From: Ceratodon purpureus
Lineage: Eukaryota > Streptophyta > Bryopsida > Pseudoditrichales > Ditrichaceae
DNA length: 64,000 nt
Direction of reading: 5' to 3'
NCBI GenBank assembly: GCA_014871385.1
Contig: CM026428.1
Coordinates: 1,213,088 to 1,277,087 of the forward strand
Shown here one piece after another: positions 31,509 through 43,999 of the stretch. The stretch's first letter is position 1, and every line of letters starts with the position of its first letter. Made by a program: the position numbers and the translations under genes. The notes beneath the pieces are model-generated. The model saw nothing but the letters and a program-made list of their open reading frames with translations. It searched no databases and had not been told where the DNA came from.

Positions 31509-31847
31509 ACTCTTGTAGTGTAAAGTGGATCTAAACCGGACAAGTATTTAAGTTGAAATTTTTAATTAATTTATAAAGAAGGAGCCTTTGCACTATTCAC
31601 TCTCCTATTCACTCTCGGTCCCATGCACGCTCCCAACCTCTCCTTCTTTTCACCTTCTTTTGTGTACTTTCTAAATTAAGTCAAATTAAACGCCTTTGTT
31701 TCTCTTTCTACAAAGTAGTCATTTGGTTGTTTTGCAACTTACTTCATATGTTAAGGTTGTACTCTCAACGTCTCAACCTCTCCTATATGTGTTAAAGAAC
31801 CCAACATACATGCTTGCACGCATCAATCCACTTTACACTACAAGAGT
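31509..31847. repeat. 22-bp perfect inverted repeat with CACTA-like ends pointing outwards
   Basis: ACTCTTGTAGTGTAAAGTGG (31509 on) is the exact reverse complement of the sequence ending CACTACAAGAGT at 31847. CACTACAAGA is the usual 5' end of CACTA (En/Spm) transposons and TCTTGTAGTG their 3' end. Here they face away from the enclosed 300 bp, so this looks like the end of one element and the start of another, or a rearranged pair, rather than one simple MITE. Confidence 0.55.
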
Positions 31848-32141
31848 CCAATGCAAATTCCATTTTTGATTTTTTGCGGTCACAATTTTTGACCAAGATT
31901 GATGACTATGCAATTGAGTTATTCTCTTGATCCAATCACGTGGTACAGAGTGTGAACAGCCTATTGTTTATTAATTTTTTTTAAATGAAAAGTAGAACCA
32001 GGGTGCAAGTATTTAAGTTAGCCCATCCAAGCATACATACAGCAACAACAGTCTCCAGGAAACTCATCTGTGCAATCACCGGCAAACTTGCGAGTCAGAA
32101 GTTAATTCCTTTGCACATTCTTCGAAGTTTGCCTGGCTATC

Positions 32142-34650
32142 ATGGGGTCGATTGCGGCGCCTGCTGAAACGGTGTGCGTGACAGGGGCCTCCGGCTTCAT
32201 CGCCTCATGGATTGTGAAGTTTCTGTTGGAATCAGGCTACAATGTGAAGGGTACAGTGCGGAACCCAGGTGAGTACTGTTTCTCCATCGATCAAGTCCAT
32301 TGCTGTGGTTGTATCTAAACAGCCACGTTCTTGCACGAGAAAGATCATGGTCTGAGCAAATCAGCCAGTGACAGCCACTATACCAACCTGTACATCCATA
32401 TTCACAACTTACACTCATCATGAGTGTAATTTGCTAGCTAATGTTGGGTATAATGATGTGGTTTACTCAGAATTATACTACTCTTGGTCCATTGACTAAT
32501 TTTTCTCAATCTTCTTGAATTTATGTTAATGACTAGTGTGTGTCATTATATCAATCCAGATTATTACTATTAGAAGAGAATTAATGCAAGCATAAGTCAT
32601 ATATTATGATGTGACTGTTTTGATTGCATGTGATTGTATGAAGTCATGACAAGGATCAGGTACAGGTACTAGTGCTCTGCCTCTCACGTTCCAATATGGA
32701 AGTATGTGCTCTAATCGAATTCAGTGGCGTAGCCGTCTTTACGTTAATGATCGTGTGTTCGGAACATGATTGTACAGAGAATGCGAAGCACTTGCTTAAA
32801 CTCCCGGGCGCCGATGATCGACTCCAGTTGATAGCAGCCGACATTTGCACACCCAACGTCTTCGATTCCATCTTCGAGGGTTGCGATGGTGTCTTCCACA
32901 CTTCTACACCAACACCTGGTGCCTACGACGCTGCTTCAATGTCGGAAGTATGTCATCAATATTCGTTTCCAACACAAAGCTACAGTCACCCTTTATTTCA
33001 TTCAGTGTTGCTTTTCGCACTCACATGATAATGAGATTCTAAACATAACACCGATCACAATTATCCCATGAAGTGTAAGAGTATCTTTTATATTGTGGAT
33101 GTTCGGTGAGTCAAAAGCGATGCACGTGCTTGAGATAATTCTATGCCCTACATCTAAGTATCTAACTTGTGCATGTGGATGGATTCAGGCCGGTTACATT
33201 GAAACTGCAGTCAAGGGCACACTGAATGTGCTGGAATCATGTGCCAAGCTGAAACGCCCACTGAAGCGACTGGTGCTCACTTCGTCAATGGCGGCTGTAC
33301 ACTTTTCAAAGAAACTTACACCAGACAGTGTTATCGACGAGACCTTCTTCAGTGACCCTGAAGTCATTCGTAACCTTCCTTTCCTTGTGAGTACACACCC
33401 AAGTTTAACAAGAAACTCATGAAGCATGTCTCCAATGTTGTAGTTGAAAAATGAACTTGGATGGTGAATTCCTGAGTACAGGAACATGTGTCAGTGTTGA
33501 TGCTGAATTGTTAAGTAAAGGAAAAGGTAACTACCCAGGCTTACGAAGTTTGTGACAAGATAAAGTAGTTGAATGGTTGAGATTTGACGTAGGAAAACCA
33601 CAATCACTGACTTACATAGCAAAATGCCACATGTAATATCATCAATTGAAAGGAATCGGGGTATTTTGTAACAGGGTGAAGATTTCAAGTCCTACGTTCT
33701 TAGCAAGACATATGCGGAGAAGGCAGCATGGGACTTCGTAGAGGAGCACAAGAACTTGAACATGGTGTCTATCAACCCAGTTATGGTGATGGGCCCCACG
33801 TTACAAGGCACCGTGAACTCAACGAATTCGTTTCCGCTGGACTTTCTTTCCGGTATGAGGCAATATTCTAGAAATTTTGTTGATTGTTCCCCAATTCGAA
33901 GCAAGCCTGTCCATATACTGAAATCAAACTGGGTGCAGGGGAACTGAAGACCATCCCGAACGCAGTGCGAGGTTGGATCGGCGTGAAGGATTGCGCCATG
34001 GCACACATTCTGGCATACGAGAAGCCCGAAGCGCACGGCCGTTACATTGTCTCCGAGAGCACCTTGCATTTTGCAGACCTCGCTACCGTATTACGGAAGC
34101 TGTTTCCCAACTACCAAGTTGAGGCCAGGTTCGTGTTGCATCCTCTTCACCTTCGTGTTTGTCTCTTGCAATTGAAAGGATGATTCAAACCGTTATCTGC
34201 GATAGCCATCACTACTGTACCACAGAACACTACTGCACCATCTCTACTGTACCACAGAGCAGTACTGTACCATCTCTACTGTACCACAGAACACAGAAGG
34301 CGTCGTTTCTCATTCCGGATCATGGTAATGCATGTCTGGATCACTGGGTAGAGAAGCTTTGAATGTCGAGATTGATTGACGAATTGGTTGATGATTGGTT
34401 GATGAATTGGTTGATGATTGGTTGATGAATTGATTGATGAATTGATTGATGATTGATTGATGAATTGATTGAAAGCAGGGAAGATGTGAGCAAACCGCGG
34501 GCGCCAATGTATGCCGTGTCCACTCAAAGAGTGAAAGAGCTTGGACTTGTCGTGGAGCCTTTGGAGGATGTTCTGAAGGACACCGTTGAGTGCTTCATAT
34601 CTCTCGGGAGACTGAAACCGTACAAATCATTAGAATTGAATGGAATATAA
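32142..34650 (+). CDS. Cinnamoyl-CoA-reductase/dihydroflavonol-reductase-like NADPH dehydrogenase, 6 exons, 344 aa
   Basis: Exons 32142-32268, 32778-32947, 33189-33386, 33675-33852, 33939-34128 and 34479-34650 all have GT-AG junctions and matching phases, giving 1035 coding bases. The N-terminus has the Rossmann motif [14 protein letters not shown] (from residue 13). The extended-SDR catalytic residues are a Ser in LTSSMAA (about 131-132) and YVLSK (Tyr172, Lys176). [17 protein letters not shown] and a C-terminal SLGRLKP are typical of the CCR/DFR family. True lignin-pathway CCR carries NWYCY before the catalytic Lys. This protein has KSYVLSK instead, so I call it CCR-like. The likely reaction is NADPH-dependent reduction of a phenolic or related carbonyl in the cytosol; the substrate cannot be told from sequence. 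Introns are 85 to 510 bp, and the fifth contains microrepeats. Confidence 0.93.
34211..34475 (+). repeat. Two repeat blocks in the last intron of the CCR-like gene
   Basis: At 34211-34297 there are units of CTACTGTACCACAGA and its variants. At about 34372-34472 there is a GATTGATGAATTG-type repeat that runs up to the splice acceptor (GAAAGCAG). The second block lies where the branch point and polypyrimidine tract would be expected. Confidence 0.85.
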
Positions 34651-37027
34651 GATCCCACCATGATAGGGCCCATGGTAATGGGCTCTGCGGTGATAAGGTC
34701 CCATGGTGACTGCCTGTCGAGACGACGGATGAATTATCTTGTTCTTAAGAATAAAAATGACCTTGATATGAAGTATAAAGAGTGTTGCAGCTTATGCTTT
34801 TGCGTGCATTCATGGGTGATGGGTGGTGTGTCAAGTGGTGAGTCATGCAGTAAGTTATACAACTTCTCTATCAGTGAAGCAACCTAATTTCACTATTTAG
34901 TGGAGGCATTGGCCACTCTTTACTGACATATATAGTAAACAAATACTGCATGTACTATTAATATTCAATCACAAAGCCATAACCGTAGTTCAGTTGCTGC
35001 TGTAATCCAACATGCAAGGAAGGTCCCTTGATGCACTGACTCGCATGCATCCTCAATCGAATAATTTGATCACTTCACTTTTAGGAAATCACATTCTCAA
35101 ATCAACAGCTGGAAGTCATATTCTACATACGATCCAACTCAATGACAATATACAACAGTTAGTGATTGTCGATGTAGATTAGAGTGAAAGTCTCATTTAT
35201 CCATCGGCGCAATTCGAAATAATCTGGGTTCAAAGAGAAAACAGAGAAGCTCCTGAGACAAGACTATTCTCACCTGAATATGTCCATGCTTGGCTCGGTA
35301 TATGGACTATAAGCTGGCTTGAATCACAACTTTTTAAGTTTTTAATCCCTGCAGTAACCAAACAGATTACAATTTTAACTGCTAAATGACTGAGGTGATT
35401 TGTAAATGACCAATTTGATTGTCAATCATATTCAGGAAAACGTGTTTCAGACGGGGAAAATTCTACATCAATGAAAAACATTGCATGTGCCAATCAAACT
35501 CAAAAAAACAAAGTCCCTGTGTGACGGTCCACTCAAAAGTGCTAAAAGGACACAAGGCCTGATTTGGGCCTCTTGGTCCTTCAGGGATTGATGAATGGAA
35601 AAAACAAGCCTGTTACAAAATAGACATTCACGTATGAGATACTGCACATAATACTGAAAAGAAGGATGAATCATACATCTAGAAGAAAAGCACAACGGGC
35701 ACAAAAAACATTACAAAGCACTCCAACCTCACAGTGATGGGGAACATACCAAGGAGAGCAAAGAGCTCATTCAAAACACCAATCAGATCTCCAAGCGTAA
35801 GGCCTCTCACTGGTAGCGAACTCGTTGCTTTTGATTATGAAGTTGTTGCTTTTGACGCATTAAAAATGTGGAAAGGACCACTTTATACTGTTTGTTGTGT
35901 CGCACATGACTACTCAGTTTCTGGAGTGGCTCAAATAGTTTCTTGCATACAACACCTGCAGTATCATTCACAAAACTAGTTAGCGCCATCGTTGGAAGCT
36001 ATTATATATCACAACCCGTACAAACACACATGGTAGCACTGTTCCGCTGCGGAACTATCATGCCAAACGTACTCCAACACAAGCCAACCTATCTATTACT
36101 TTACTCGAGCCGCTGTCGTGCTGCACTCTGACACAAGCCAGCCTAGTGCACTCTAGACAGAAGTTATTTGTTACTCGAGATTACCAGTATAAAGGTGTAA
36201 CAACATTGTCTCATAACTGCCAAACATCTAAAATCGTTAAATCACCTCAAACATGCACCTTCCCAACAAGAACCATGACTGATTTTGGACTTGAAAATAA
36301 TTCAAGCACCTTCAATTTGGTGGAACTCAGCAAGATGAGAGCGATCCACAGCCTCGTTTCGGAACAACAGACCGATTGAAAAGTACCTCTTCGGTTCGAA
36401 ACCATCCTGAATAAGCCACCACACTTAAAAACTCCTTCAGAAGAAAATGAAATGGAATAAGATGATGCTATCCAAAAGAAAAGCTCTCCACAACCTTGTA
36501 TGATTGATTGAATGAAGCTGAGTTACAAAACTGTGCAAGTTTACAGAGCATAGGGGACGAGACCGCCATAGTTCTGCCATATGCGATCCGGGACGAGACC
36601 GCCATATGCGTCTGCAGCAAGTTCTTTTCAGCTTCATCCCTCTTCCAGTCATATCCAGATTCCATACCTGCATACAAAATTTCCAATAATCTATTATACA
36701 GTTCAGACCCACATGCAAGTCACGCACGCCACAACCTAGTCTATTATATAATACAAACTGTGCACGCACACATGCAAGGATGATTCCACCACTGGAACTG
36801 TTGTGCTAGGCCCCAGCATGGGCCAACCTAATACAACTCGGAAGTGCTTTCAGCATAGTTTCCATTCTTAATAACCAACTTTTGTTTACTAATGAGACAT
36901 ATGCATTTTCTCAACCTGGTAGCTTAGAGCTTTAGCTGCAGCAAACAATATCGGCAAATTGAAATGAAAAATGAAAAGAAAAAATAAATAAAAACAAAAC
37001 AAAACAAAACATTGATTGAAGGACAAA
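34651..37027. other. Intergenic region
   Basis: No gene is supported. At about 36545-36610 the phrase GGGACGAGACCGCCATA occurs twice. The minus strand at about 36670-36600 reads YAGMESGYDWKRDEAEKNLL, which could be a relic exon, but no family is recognised. A (AAAAC)n microsatellite lies at about 36993-37011. Confidence 0.35.
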
Positions 37028-37031
37028 TTAA

Positions 37032-40000
37032 CCCCTAAAATTCTTTCACAATTTTTGCACAAATTGTCTCCAAAACTGCCATTTCCAAAGAGAACGATAT
37101 TTTTCTTTTTTAAATGTTTTTTTTGAAGATTTGACCGTTGGATCTTGAAGGATATGGTATTTAGAACGTATTGGATTTTTTTTCATAATATTTGACCGCA
37201 CGGATTAGAAGATTATAGCGTTTGATGAAGATTCTAAACATTTTTTTCAAAGTGCCCAACTTCCACAGCAATGTTTGACCACTTGTAGAATTAAATTTTG
37301 ACATTACACAATTTGGTGGTTTTCCATATTCAAGAAGTAGGCAATGTAAAGAACATGTTCAAAAAAATAAAATTTGAAGAAAAGGTTTACAAGTATAAGT
37401 AAAAAAATAAACTAACTTTGAGGTAAGATTCAACAACACATTCAGAAATATCGCTTCCAAAATTCTGAAAAATTCTAATTTCACAATGAAGAAAATCCGA
37501 AACGGTGATAACACAATCATGTATATATACTTCACACTCATAATTTTTTCCAGAAAAAAAAACAAAAATATAGTCAATAATTAGAAAACAGTGATTGGGG
37601 TTACAAAAATTAATTTTGGAAAAAGGTTAGTGGGTTCAGGTAATGGCGTAAGGTCACCCCAACCTCCCCTGCAAGCAGAACCTGTACCCCACTCTGCACT
37701 GTCCTCTATTTTTCCAAAAAATAATCCCATACCCCTTCAAAATCTAACCCTGCCATCTCCCCGCCCGTTCCCACCGCTCAGTCTCCCCATCCACCCGCTT
37801 CGTTGTGGCCCCCTCCTCGTGTCCTCCAGCCCACGCCCGAGCTGACGCCTAGCCCGGGCCCATGCCGTGGGCAATCACCCCGCGAATCAGGGTCTTTCAC
37901 TCCGTGGGCCCCGCAACCCGGTGCCCACGCCCCACGTGGCCGGTTGCCTTCGCACCAGCCCCTCGCATTCACGACTGTAACCCCGCCCTTGCCCACCCGC
38001 CCTCACCCTCGCTCTTTCTCCCTTCTACAATTGTTTCCCATTCCATAACCTCCAATTTCGCACCCACATGACCTTCTTCTGTCACCACTTCTATTTTCCA
38101 GCAATACCAAATTCCGTCTCTGTTCCATACCCCTTGGCTGTGAGCACCCATAAAATCTCCAATTTCCTACCCCAAAACCTTCTCTACTACATTTTTCCTC
38201 AAATACAAAGAAGAAACCTTGTTGTTGTTGTTTTTCTTTTTCTTCTTCCTTTTTAGATAAAGCCAAATATAATAAAAATATGCTAGGATAAATAGTCATA
38301 TTCCTACTTGGCAATATATGTGTAAAGAACTTTACATAGTACAAGGGGGGGAAAAAAAAAACAAGAGTTTGTCATACTTACATTCACAAGTCTCTGGTGT
38401 CGAAGTTCTTCATGATATGTTTGAAAACATGCACCCCCCACGACACACATGTACTTGTCTCCCCATGAGGGACAAAAATAATGTGGCCTTTTACCCGAAC
38501 TAGATTTTGCATTATTGCATACAACACAAGGACTTCTCTTCTTGGAGTACACCGGGAAGCATAAACCTCAATTTGTAGGAGTCTCTGTAAAATCCTCGCA
38601 TTCCCAGCCATTCCAATTTCGCAATAAAGCCTCTCACAATTCGGTTCTAAATTGCAAATTCGTCATACGTTTACGAACTGGACTAGCAAGCTTACACTTG
38701 TCAAGATATACCAAAAATATATTCACAACGGTCATGTCTAGCAAGAAAAAGAAAATTTGATGCCACCATTTGTGGGACCGATTTTATGTACAATAAGAAG
38801 CCCGGAGTTGGTCCGCTACGTCAACTCCTCGCATATGAGTGCTGTACTCTAAGTACATGGGTGATGTGGGGATGATCTCACGGCTTGCCCCATTCCGGCG
38901 TGGTACGGTTTGGATAGGCAAACATAGTGTAATATACTAATAGTCGGTTGAGCATAAGTCGAAAGAAGAAGTACCGGTTTCTTATCCTTGCATATCACCA
39001 ATGAAATTGCTCTAGAAGCATACATTCTCCAATCCATCCACCCTTCTTCCTTCTTCATGTAAACCTTTGTGTTTAGAAACGCATTAGGCAAACCAATGTG
39101 GTTGGATTGCATCGTGCCCGTAGTATAAATAATTCTCATAAGTAAGTCTTTGAAAAGTCCAATATTAGTGAAAAAATTGTCCATGGCTATGACATGTCCC
39201 TTTCCACATCTCCCGCTCGTAAGATCTAGCACCACCTTTTGTGCCAATTTGGGCTCTCCTCTACTAACCTAGGGTCTATCTTCTAATACTTGGGCTTTTC
39301 CACAATAAATAGAGAAGTTCTACACATACTTTGATGTGGAACATGCTAAGCACCAAACCTTTATGCCCCATTTTTGTGGTTTTTGGGGCATGTATTGGCA
39401 TAAAGGGCAATAAGACCCTTTGTAACGTATCATCATCTCGTCAATGGTGCAAAACTTCCCTAATTTCTACGAATTCATACAATTATCCCTAATGCATTCT
39501 ATCAACCACCGAACTTGTCCCAACTTATCATACCCCGATAAATCTTTCTCACGTATATAAGTTGCCGGGTTTGTGATATGCTAACATCTAGTTAAATCTT
39601 CGAACCGAGAATGGGTCATAATTCTAGAAATAATAGGACATTGGAATATGGAGCCCCTTTCATGCCAATACAACTTGATGTTTGGTTGACGCTTCATACC
39701 CATGTATAACCAAATTGCCATAAAAGCCTTCAATTCAGGCACCAAGAATTCCTTCCAACCATGACCTCCCATAGTATTCCCCAATCCGTCAACCTCCGTG
39801 GCATACTTATTTGTTTCCCTCACAATGTCCCGTAAAATAATATGCCCTTAATTTAACAATTCCCAAAATTGTAGCATTGTAGAGAATGACCTCCAACAAA
39901 TACTTGAACTTGATATACCTTGAAAATCTTGAGGCGGAGGATTATAAGTGAAATGCGTTTTACTCCATGTCTCATCTCGGTACAAATATTTGACACTCTC

Positions 40001-42483
40001 GTGGTCATCCATTCCATCATCTTCCTCTCCATCCTCGCTAGAATCATCTTTGGTGTCAAGTGTGGGAACATAAAAAATATTCCCTCTTTCTCTTTGCCGC
40101 TCACGAATAAATGTGTCATCCCCATGCAATTGTATCCTTCTACGAGAATGCACACATGTGGTTACTAAATCCTCATCAATTTCTAAAGGACCCCCTTCCA
40201 CATCGTAAAATTCATCTTCCCGAAATTGATGTGTATTATCCATACCTCCCCCTTCTTCAAACTGATTTGCAATGGCTGGACCAAACATTGGCCCCATACC
40301 TTGACCCAAATCCAACATCTCCAATGATCCATCTCTCTATTGGTCCCACCCCGTTCCCGATGTCCTCCCCCGCTCTCCCTTTCCTATTCCCGATCCACTT
40401 GTATTCTCTCCCCACCCCATTCCCCACTCTCTTCCCCCCTGTATTCAAACTGCTCCCCGCCCCCGGCAGTAGAACCCGACGCACCCCCTCCCGACCCGAC
40501 CCTCCTCCCAACCCCGTTCTCAGTTCCTCATCCCCAGCCCCACAACCCGCATTCAACCCTCCGGTTCCCACTACAATACCCGGCCTTTGCCCTCCCGTTC
40601 CCAGTGCTCGATGACGGTCTCACCTCTCGAACCCTCGCTCCCAATTGTCCCCCCCGCCCATCCCGCCCTCACCCCTCCCGTCCTCGCTCCCCATTGTCCA
40701 CGCATTCCCGTCCTCGCCCCGCCCGTCCCCTCTCCCAGGGTCCCCAACGGGCCCTCGCTCCTTGACTTCACTGTTTGAGCCGTTGCCCCGCTCATCAACT
40801 GTGAGGCTTTTCTCCCCTTTGTGACTCCCTTCTTCCATCTGCCCCCTCCTTCCATGACTAGATTTTTTGAATCTCCTTCCAGATTGTGCATTATATGTGT
40901 GGACATTGTAAGTTGATTCTTGAGGCCACCAAAGTTCTTCCAATGTTCTATCTTCTTCAAATTCTTAATCCCCCTCATCAAAAGAATCCTCACTAGGCTC
41001 CTCACATGAACTCTCTCTTCCTCCATTTTGAAAGTTCTCTTGACTATCTACAAATTCGGGGTTGTATTCTCTTATTGCATCTTGAAGTAGTGTATAGGTG
41101 TCACCTTGAAAATTTGTAGGTAGTGAAGAAGGTGGTGAAGGAATTGTTGGAAGTGGGGGTGGGACTAGAAGTGGAGACATGGGTGAAGGTGAAGGTGGTG
41201 GAGGGGGGTTGGAAGAGGATGCTACCTCCTTGGATTGTAATCTAGAGCTCCTTCTTGGTGCCTCAAGGTAACATTCCTACAAATGTACACATTACAATGT
41301 GTTAGTAAGTTAGAATTTTATTTCCTATGAGCCATAGTCAATGCAAAATTTTCACCCAAAACTTGTAGTCTCTTACCTCATTCCTCTTCCATGCTGGAAT
41401 AGCCTTCCTTGGCATCTCTTCTATGCTAAAGATTAGAGAAAAATAGATAAACACTTGTGAGGAAAGAAAGAGAGGAATTGCATAAAATGAAGTTATAGGA
41501 CATGAAGCTTAGGAAGATGTGAAGAGTTGATGTTTTGTGGATTACTTATAAGCTTGTGATTAGAGCATGCACATTGTTGGAAGAATCTGAATTGATTTTT
41601 GTAGAGTGCAATTACATTGTATAATTGAGAAAGTAGCATCTTGAATCAATCTTCAAGTCATGACACCTTTTAAGAAGTCTTTTTTTTTGGCACACTCTTT
41701 GGTATGCAATAGGAAATTGTGGAACGTAAGGGATTGCTACAATTCAGTTGAGTAAACATAATCAGTCAAAGATCCAATTGAAATTTAATTGCTATGCCCT
41801 GTCTGCATAGACAGAGCGGCGGCAGAACTGAAACGGCCTTTCGGTCTCAGGATGCACAGACAGAGCCCGTGGTGACTGGGCTCGAGCCCCCCATGCCCAT
41901 GCCCATGCCCATGCCCAGAGCCGAAACCCCGCCTTGACCCCGCCATTGGGGATCCAGCGATGACCCCGCGGGTGAACAGTCCGCCACTGCCCGTTGGCGA
42001 CCCGCCTTTCCTCATGACCCTCGTCCTCGCTAATCCCGACCCTGACCCGGCCCCGCAAGCACTGGCTGGTTGCCCTCATCCCTTTATCACCCCCGCCTTC
42101 TCTCACTGGTCCATACCCTTTTCCCGACCCCTCTTTTCCTGTAAAGCCCAAATCTTTCTACAGGGACTGCATATTCTACAACCTTTGGCTGCCGTACAGT
42201 AGAAGTAGTCATTGTGGGGCAGATGCCCCTCAATAAAGTCAAACTTTGTCCCCCCTCCTCATTGGCTAATTATTTTCCTAAAGTTGCCCTTGGAGCAGCA
42301 TTTTAGATTTAGACCCTCATAACTTTTTACCACGACATCGGAATCCAAAAAAAAAAAACACACGTAGCTCCTAAAACGGCCTCTTCCCAATAAAAATTTC
42401 AGAAAATCTAGATATAAATTGAATCTATAGGTACATGCCCAAACTCTAAAAAAGCCCAAATGTGGCAGTTTATCCTTTAGGGG
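37032..42483 (-). mobile_element. piggyBac-type DNA transposon with decayed transposase, TTAA target duplications
   Basis: The left end is TTAA|CCCCTAAA (TTAA at 37028-37031) and the right end TTTAGGGG|TTAA (42484-42487). TTAA duplication and CCCY-type ends are the hallmark of piggyBac. A transposase with piggyBac domains lies inside on the minus strand. The about 250 bp at the right end, read inwards, closely resemble the left end of the small element at 60710-61561, which links the two. Internal GC-rich C-tracts (37640-38060, 40330-40780, 41880-42130) encode low-complexity parts of the protein or are expanded repeats, including CATGCC repeats at about 41890-41920. Confidence 0.85.
38304..41180 (-). 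pseudogene. piggyBac transposase, broken by stops and a frameshift
   Basis: In transcript order: an N-terminal acidic segment (41180-40965), a region with expanded Gly/Arg-rich sequence (about 40940-40570), an acidic block ending WSKTHFTYNPPPQDF (40324-39848), VRETNKYATEV and KAFMAIWLYMG (39823-39583), TIDEMMIRYKG (about 39430), MDNFFTN (about 39175), GVDVADQLR (about 38815), HKWWHQIFFF, and a C-terminal Cys-rich finger CVVCNNAK...C...C...C (38530-38420). The three Asp residues in IDEMM, MDNFF and VDVAD correspond to the piggyBac DDD triad. The frame is broken by a TAA at 39850-39848, by TAGs at 39583-39581, 39469-39467, 39322-39320 and 39271-39269, and by a frame change near 38850. It cannot encode an active protein as it stands. 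Confidence 0.85.
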
Positions 42484-42487
42484 TTAA

Positions 42488-43586
42488 ATACAAAACGTAA
42501 ACCTCCTTCGTGTGCAGTTTTAAACTGTTCCAAGTAATCCTCTCGCAATTCAAATATCCATGCTAGAACTGCATGTACAATTACATTCTAATTTTAGAGA
42601 TATCAAGGAAAAAGGTGATTATAGACCAAGTCGTAGATTTGCAAATAAAGTCATTAGAAGAACTTTGCTATTTGAATATCCTCAGCGCATCGCTACCGAT
42701 TTCGCCACGCCGCCAATGGTGGCTGACTGTGGTGGATCCCATCATCCCGGTAAATCAACCACCACCCTCCTGGTAACCGTAAACGTGAAGGGTGAGGCCG
42801 GTCACGCAAATCCAATTGCCATAGAGGGCAGCTTGGTGTATAATCCCCCCCCCCCCCCCCCCCCCCCCTTCCAAACTTGACTTTTTCAGACTGATACTAT
42901 TGGAGGTTTTGTCAATGGCTGGTCGAAGGGAACAAGTTGGTGGAATGGGATCACCGGAAGGAGGGTCAGCGAAAGTCGGTTGGAAAGGAAAAAAATTATG
43001 ACGGTGGAAGAAGAGCAACTTTGCAGGACTAAGATGCTCATTTTGCAAGACTCTATGAACGGTTTCGAGACAAAGTGAGGTTTGATAAAACACAATGTAT
43101 CAAAATTTTGTGGCATTTACAAATTACAGTCAAATTTAGCGTATGCACAAGAGTGGCAGTAAATGCATTGAGAGATGCAAAAGAGCTATATAGGCAAAAA
43201 AGTGCAAAAAAGCCTTAGGAAAATGTGGGGTCTCCAAAAGGCCTCGTAAGATAGCCCAAAGTAGGTGAATTTGTTGCCCACGCATGCCTCTCTAAGTAAT
43301 CCCATAGGTAGATATCATGTCTGCTGACAGCGTGAGCAGCTACATTGTTGACAACGTCATTACTACTAGCACTGTTTACTGCGCTAACAGTAGTGGCACA
43401 TGCCGTCGCTGGCAGCGATTGGCTGGACCCATAGAATTTACTGTTGGCAACCTCGTAGCACCATTTGTGCCATCAGGATAGAGTGCATGGGTTTCACCAA
43501 AATTTTAGGCACGTGGAAAACCCAAAGGCCTTTTAGAGACCCCAAATTTCCCCTAATGGACAAATTTTGTCTTTGAACATTGTTGA
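42488..43586. other. Spacer with a long C-run
   Basis: No gene is supported. A run of about 24-25 C lies at about 42845-42869. The stretch 43190-43520 has phrases such as GGCCTTTTAGAGACCCCAAATTT and CTCCAAAAGGCCTCG that appear in inverted form at its two ends. This hints at a further small element, but I cannot define its ends. Confidence 0.35.
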
Positions 43587-43990
43587 ATGTTGCTCAAAGA
43601 GTGCTTATGCTGGGCTGATGGATGGACGCAATCGCCTATTGGAAAGAAACAAGGAGCTAATGAGTGCGAGGGAAGCATCACAAAAGGTCAAGATGGTGGC
43701 ATTTTAGAGGGTGCAGAAAGGTCTCAATTTGTGTACAATGACCGGCCTGGGGGAGTAAAAGCGGCAAAGAAGACAAAAAACAACAAAAGATAAGGGAAGG
43801 AATATTGTATGCTCAAGGTGAGGCAACAAGGAGTATAGGGAGCAGTTCAAATGAAGAACATTGCTCTTATTGAAGATCAAAATATGTTACTTCTAATGAC
43901 CATGGCGATAGAAGACAGTGCAAGGGAGGATGCGCGCAAATACCTGAGGCTTAGGAGGCGAGAAGAGCTCAAAAACTAAAGAAAAGGTAA
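43587..43990 (+). pseudogene. Relic resembling the NAM-associated C-terminal domain of Harbinger-type Myb-like proteins
   Basis: The + strand reads RPGGVKAAKKTK (about 43745-43785), a pattern common in the NAM-associated domain of PIF/Harbinger accessory proteins. About 100 bases later EDQNMLLLMTMAIEDSAREDARKYLRLRRREEL follows, also typical of that domain (an order to remain in complex with MMD and residue-rich helix). Stops separate the two. There is no intact gene or DDE partner nearby. I am moderately unsure, because both blocks are short. Confidence 0.35.
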
Positions 43991-43999
43991 GCAAAAGAG

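Noticed and set aside
37591..38071. Pro-rich frames on both strands in the GC-rich stretch inside the piggyBac
   Set aside because: Low-complexity C-tracts; no recognisable domain and no agreement between frames.
41785..42151. Frames with Gly-His repeats and Arg/Gly-rich sequence near the right end of the piggyBac
   Set aside because: They derive from CATGCC microrepeats and GC-rich low-complexity DNA; no start, domain or conservation signal.
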